The notes under the pieces were generated by a model, which saw nothing but the letters and a program-made list of their open reading frames with translations, had not been told where the DNA came from and ran no database searches. Shown here in pieces: positions 27,660 to 64,000 of a stretch of 64,000 bases of DNA. Made by a program: the position numbers and the translations under genes. The stretch is from Casuarius casuarius (taxonomy: Eukaryota > Chordata > Aves > Casuariiformes > Casuariidae): contig PTFA01000091.1 of the NCBI GenBank assembly GCA_003342895.1, positions 161,766-225,765 on the forward strand, written 5' to 3'. How positions within the stretch are numbered: position 1 is the stretch's first letter; every line of letters starts with the position of its first letter.

Positions 27660-28400
27660 TGTGAGTCATGCCCCCCGGACGACATGTAGGACTCGGCGCA
27701 CAAATGTGCACTTCCGAGAGCACAGTGCCGGTGCTGCGTCCCGCCTAACGCGGTCGATAAGCCCGAACGAGCAGGAAGCACCGAAGTGCCACGCTGTGGC
27801 TCCTCAGTGCTTTAGCCCTCTGCAAAGCGGGCAGGTCGGTCTTGGGTTTGGGGACGCTTCACAAAGGAGCGAGGCTCTGCTCTGAGGCGGTAGCGAGCCG
27901 GCCGACGGAGTCACGCAGTCGGCACGCGCTCCCCGGCGCTGAGCAGCGAACAGCGGTGCTGCCCCCGGGCGCGCCCCCGCCGTGAGGGGGCTGGAGGGGC
28001 TGGAGGGGCTCCGCTTCGGGAGCCGGGGGGGCCCTGCGGGGGGGCCCACGCACCCTGGCCGGGGGGAGCAGGGCTGCGGGCCCCGGGCTTGGCTGCGTTT
28101 CTGTGGGCCGGGATGGTCAGGGCAGGAAGGGCGGGCTGGGGGGCAGGCGGAGGAGGGCAGAAAGCGGCCGAACTGTGCCCTGCTTCTCTGTCCAAATTCG
28201 AGCGAGTGACGCTGAGAGCAGAGGGCAGGAGAAGAGCCCTGGCCGGACGCTGCACGGCCCTGCCCGTCTCTGCCTTGAGCACTGCGCGCTCTGGCCTTGC
28301 TGCTTCCAGAGCCTTTCCCAGGAGCTCGTTAACCCTGGACGCTCTTCCGCAGAGAGGCCGTAGGCGTTGCAGGCCAGCCGGGCTGGGTCAGGTCTCCTGG
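27660..28400. promoter_or_regulatory. CpG-rich island, candidate alternative ANK1 promoter
   Basis: CpG density and GC content rise sharply over about 700 bp against AT-richer surroundings, with many CG dinucleotides (for example around 27700-27780 and 27895-27975) and a purine-rich G-tract section near 27980-28080. It lies 2 kb upstream of exon 2. ANK1 is known in mammals to use several tissue-specific first exons, so a promoter is plausible. No first exon with a start codon in phase with exon 2 could be identified, so a non-coding first exon or a promoter unrelated to ANK1 are alternatives. Confidence 0.5.
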
Positions 28401-60831
<32,431 letters not shown>

Positions 60832-61523
60832 ACGCCACACATGTTCTGACACATACCTGAGAAGAGGAGAGAGGAAAGCAGAGAGTGGAGGGGAGCAGGG
60901 CTGGCTGTACATGTTTCTATAGGCTAATGGCATGATTTCTGTATGAGACATACTTACCGTCCTATTCGCATGACTGACTGACTGCAGACGCATGAGCTAC
61001 AGTACTTAATACTGACGGAGGGGCCTCCGTCCCCGACCCGTTGCCACCAGGAGCCCAGAGACGGTTGCACGTGTTAGGGGCACCATCCTCTTGGCTGCGC
61101 TGGGAGGCAAAAGCTGGGCTGGCAGCAAACGCGAGGGAAGGCGCATCCACCCTCGTGCGCTCGCGCGTGTGTGTGCATCCCCACGCCCGTGCCCCGCCGC
61201 GAGAGGGAGGCTGGGGCAGCATGGCACCACCGTCCGGGCGAGGAGAGGGGCTCAGGCCCCGTCGCCGTGCTGCCGCTGCGGGGCTCCCGTCTCATGCCCA
61301 GCACGCGCTGGAGTATGGGGAGGGCAGCAGTGGCCAGGAGCAGGGGACAGGCGGGCTGCAAGGAGCACAGCCGCCCTTGGCAGAGCGGCCGGGCAGGGCT
61401 GCCCCTCCTCTCCTCAGCACGTGCAGCGTCTCCCGCCAGGGCAGGGCTCTGGCCGGAGCACTGGGCTCGTTGCTTGTGTTGAAAGTGCAAACTGTACAGC
61501 AATCAGCCTTGTGTATATGAACC

Positions 61524-61529
61524 AATAAA
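61524..61529 (+). terminator. ANK1: Proximal polyadenylation signal AATAAA
   Basis: Canonical hexamer in an AT-rich context (ACCAATAAATACT). The downstream sequence is only weakly GU-rich. Confidence 0.65.
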
Positions 61530-62910
61530 TACTATGCAAACCCCTAGGGACACTCTAGCAGTATGTACAAAGCACTAACAGCTCTGCTCCCAAATACCTC
61601 TTCAGGCTGCAGGATGGGCCAAGCCCTTGGAGAAGGGGAGCAGCTCTGGCGACTGGCGCTGGGAGGCTTTAGGAGTGGAGGACAGCAGACTGCTCCTGCC
61701 CTGTGCCCCTCTCCGGTCAGCTCCTGGCCTGGAGAGGGGGGCCTGAGGGAGCAGTCCCACGGGCCTGGCTGCGGTGCAAGCCCCGGGTTGCGCTGGCTCC
61801 AGCTGGGGTGAAGCTGGTAGCCTGCATGGAGGTGCTTGGGGCCCAGGGAGGATGGGTAGTGACAGAGCAGGGGATGCTTGTGCCGCACGTCGGGCTGTGC
61901 CTGGCTCTACTCAGCACAATATCTGCTCAGGAGAGGAGCCCGGAGCTGGCAGGAGCCAGCAGACCTGCACCACGCACCCGCACAAGGGCTCTGCAGGGTC
62001 CCCTGGCCTCCCGCGAGGGCACAAACAAGCACAGCCCCGACCCCCGCCAATGCTGACCCTCCTGGGACCAACCTGGGCGTGTGAAAGGCCCCGCTGCGGC
62101 AGCCTGGACCAAGCGGTCACCCCGAGAGCCAGAGCCAGCCGTACCGGGCAGCGCTGCCCGCGTGGCTGAGATGCACCGCGGGCTGAAGCTGCTGCAGTAC
62201 TGGACCCCGGGAGATCAGGGAGGAGCAGCAGGTCCCACGTCCCCCGGCCGTCCTTTGCCTCACCCAAGGTGGGACCGGGGTTTGCGGTGCAGGGCTGCGG
62301 GGTGCCGGCTCTCCCCAGGGCTGCGGGCACTGCCTGCGGCCGCGCGCAGGACAAGCCCGTGCGAGGGGCCCCGCGTGGCGGTGGGTGTCCGTCTGCCAGG
62401 GAGCCCCAGCTCCCCTGCAGCCCGGGGAGGAGGCCCAGCGCAGCGAAGCAAAGAGCCAGCTTAGTCTCAGAGAGCAAAGCGTTTCCCCCCCCCGCCCCAG
62501 GTTGAGCCATGTAGGGCACAGACTCTCCATCCATCACCCTTGCTGCGTACAATAACCTCCCCAGACCCACCGCTGCAGCTGCCTCCGATAGCACCGCCGT
62601 AGACTTGCGCGTGGGTCCTTGCTTTGGCCTCGTATACTCCTTAGGGAATGTGCTGTGCTGCAACCGTGCCGGGCACCTGCAGTGGCATTGCTTTGCGCTC
62701 GGATTGCTAGTAGGGCTGGTAGAGGGAGGCTGCATCCAACATGAGCCTAGGGAATACTGCAGTCTGCACACTAGAAGCTTTTTAGAAGTTTTAAAAATTA
62801 CTTTTATTTCCTTTTTTTAATTGTTATGGAAACAAGCCTTTTGGATCTCCCTGTCTTAGCCCCTGATGTATAGATCATTTCCCTGTACACCAGCTACCAG
62901 ACTATGAATT

Positions 62911-62916
62911 AATAAA
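62911..62916 (+). terminator. ANK1: Distal polyadenylation signal AATAAA
   Basis: Canonical hexamer followed within 20-45 nt by GTGTCTCATCTCTGTTTTTT, a good GU/U-rich downstream element. Likely the main end of the transcript. Confidence 0.78.
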
Positions 62917-63359
62917 GAAAATGACACAGTGTCTCATCTCTGTTTTTTGGGGTGCCCGGGGGGGGGGAGGGTGTGAAGCTCCTGGGAACATGGTGAGATG
63001 AGGTTCCCCTCTGTCATCCCCTATGGCTGGGTGGGTGCTGGGGGGGGGGGGAGCCGGGAGGCACCGGTCTGGGCCCTGCCATTGAAGGGGAAAGGCCAAA
63101 GGGAGCAGAAAGAACCACACACACACCCCCCCCCCACAACCACCCCTCCTCATGCACCAAGCAGGAGTTGGGGGCTGACTTGGCAGAAGCCTCCTGGGAA
63201 GGGCTGGGAAGGGGCTGCCCATCTGGTGCCAGCTGCTCTCCGTGCCCTTCTGCTAGTGCCCACCTGGTGTGACCGGAGTGCGCACCGGCCTGGGGCCGCG
63301 AGCACCCTGTTCGCACCCACGTCTGAGCCGCAGGAGGTCACCCAGCCGTGCAGAAGGGA

Positions 63360-63620
63360 GGTGGCGCTGCTGTGTCCCATGGGAGGTGGCGCTGCTGTGT
63401 CCCAGGGGAGGTGGCACTGCTGTGTCCCATGGAGATGGTGCTGCTGTGTCCCATGGGAGATGCTGCTGCTGTGTCCCAGGGGAGGTGGCACTGCTGTGTC
63501 CCATGGAGATGGCACTGCTGCGTCTCATGGGAGATGCTGCTGCTGTGTCCCATGGGAGATGCTGCTGTGTCCCATGGGAGGTGGAGCTGCTGTGTCCCAC
63601 GGAGCCGGTGCTGCTGTGCA
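63360..63620. repeat. 25-bp minisatellite, about 10 units
   Basis: Unit GGTGGCGCTGCTGTGTCCCA plus TGGGA, 22-25 bp long, with ATGG, AGGG and ACGG variants. The core CTGCTGTGTCCCA recurs throughout. Confidence 0.95.
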
Positions 63621-63714
63621 GCCCGCAGGTGCGTGCACAGGCCCTGGCAGGCGTGCACGGCCCACAGCATCCCCAGCGCCGCTGGCTTTCAAAGGGCAAT
63701 TTGTCTGGAGCGAG

Positions 63715-63830
63715 CCAATCACGGGCTGGCCCCATGGGGCAGCCAATGGGAGCCGAGCCCGCAATGGGCCAGCCAATGGGAGCAGTGCCTGCAGCAGCCC
63801 GGCCAATGGGGGCCGGGTATTCTAATGGGC
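63715..63830 (+). promoter_or_regulatory. CCAAT-box array, candidate promoter of the next gene
   Basis: CCAAT at 63715, 63743, 63773 and 63803 (28-30 bp apart), plus GCAAT at 63761 and CTAAT near 63822, followed by TTTATCAGAGA (a GATA-type site) and a GC-rich, CpG-dense tract to the window end. All boxes share one orientation. Such spacing fits NF-Y promoters. In mammals NKX6-3 lies next downstream in the same direction, so its promoter is the leading guess. Confidence 0.5.
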
Positions 63831-64000
63831 CACATCTTTATCAGAGAAATGTTGCCTCTGCCCAAGCCCAAGTTGAGTGTCTGGTGCTGGTGGCACGTCG
63901 GGCGTGGGTCAGCCTGGGCCGCCCGCTCCCCTCCCGCCGCCCGCCCGCCGCCGTCCCCACCGGCACCCGCGCCAGCCTGCCCGGCACCCCGGGCCGCCGC

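Larger units (their letters stand above)
60832..62935 (+). other. ANK1: ANK1 3' untranslated region
   Basis: About 2.1 kb from the last stop to just beyond the distal polyadenylation signal, shared by all isoforms. It includes TGTACATG-type motifs near 60907 and an AT-rich block at 62775-62830. Extent is inferred from signals only. Confidence 0.7.
62936..64000. other. Intergenic region downstream of ANK1
   Basis: Contains G- and C-homopolymer runs (62959-62967, 63041-63050, 63127-63135), a 25-bp minisatellite, a CCAAT array and a GC-rich end. No coding exon is recognised. Confidence 0.75.

Noticed and set aside
63360..63620. Possible CRISPR-like or regulatory array
   Set aside because: Units are contiguous tandem copies with no unique spacers, so it is a minisatellite.

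Overview
The window is vertebrate genomic DNA, most likely from a bird. Coding sequence is split into short exons with GT-AG introns, and a CR1 retroposon tail at 6318-6732 ends in the ATTCTGTG tandem typical of sauropsid CR1 elements. The introns are compact, with about 30 kb from exon 2 to the last exon. Turtle or crocodilian is less likely but not excluded. All recognised coding sequence lies on the + strand and belongs to one gene, ANK1 (ankyrin-1, ankyrin-R, erythrocyte ankyrin). I number exons by comparison with mammalian ANK1 from memory. Residue numbers count from the first codon visible here (exon 2), because exon 1 was not found.

Layout. 1-30367: about 30 kb with no recognisable coding exon, read as intron 1 and/or 5' flank. 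It holds the CR1 copy, simple repeats and a CpG-rich island near 27.66-28.4 kb that may be an alternative promoter. 30368-45386: twenty exons encoding 24 ankyrin repeats, almost all exactly 99 nt and phase 0, with four double-repeat exons. 45676-47920: a linker with a 24-nt microexon and two competing donors. 48009-50966: the two ZU5 domains and the UPA domain (spectrin-binding module). 51186-52979: linker and death domain. 54638-56151: acidic C-terminal regulatory region. 56995-57213: a separate first exon for the muscle isoform small ankyrin-1 (sAnk1), with a transmembrane N-terminus. 57388-57853: two exons shared by both products. 58139-58261: a cassette exon ending the full-length protein in KRGKQ-stop. 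60805: last coding exon, ending in TSTPNH-stop, followed by a 3' UTR with polyadenylation signals near 61.52 and 62.91 kb. 62936-64000: intergenic DNA with a 25-bp minisatellite, a phased CCAAT-box array and a GC-rich end, probably the promoter side of the next gene (NKX6-3 by mammalian gene order, an inference).

How it works together. The long product joins the membrane (ankyrin repeats, anion exchanger and other partners) to the spectrin skeleton (ZU5-UPA), with the C-terminal region modulating affinity. The internal promoter makes sAnk1, which anchors in the sarcoplasmic reticulum and binds obscurin through basic segments in exons 39a and 41. The visible exons encode about 1908 residues for the long form; reading phases close perfectly through every junction.

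No undescribed stand-alone system was found. The most useful observations concern isoform control: a conserved internal acceptor in exon 38 matching the protein 2.2 splice form, the microexon, twin donors in exon 24, competing C-termini with an NMD-safe stop, and the CCAAT array. Two N bases (43748, 52028) mark unresolved positions.
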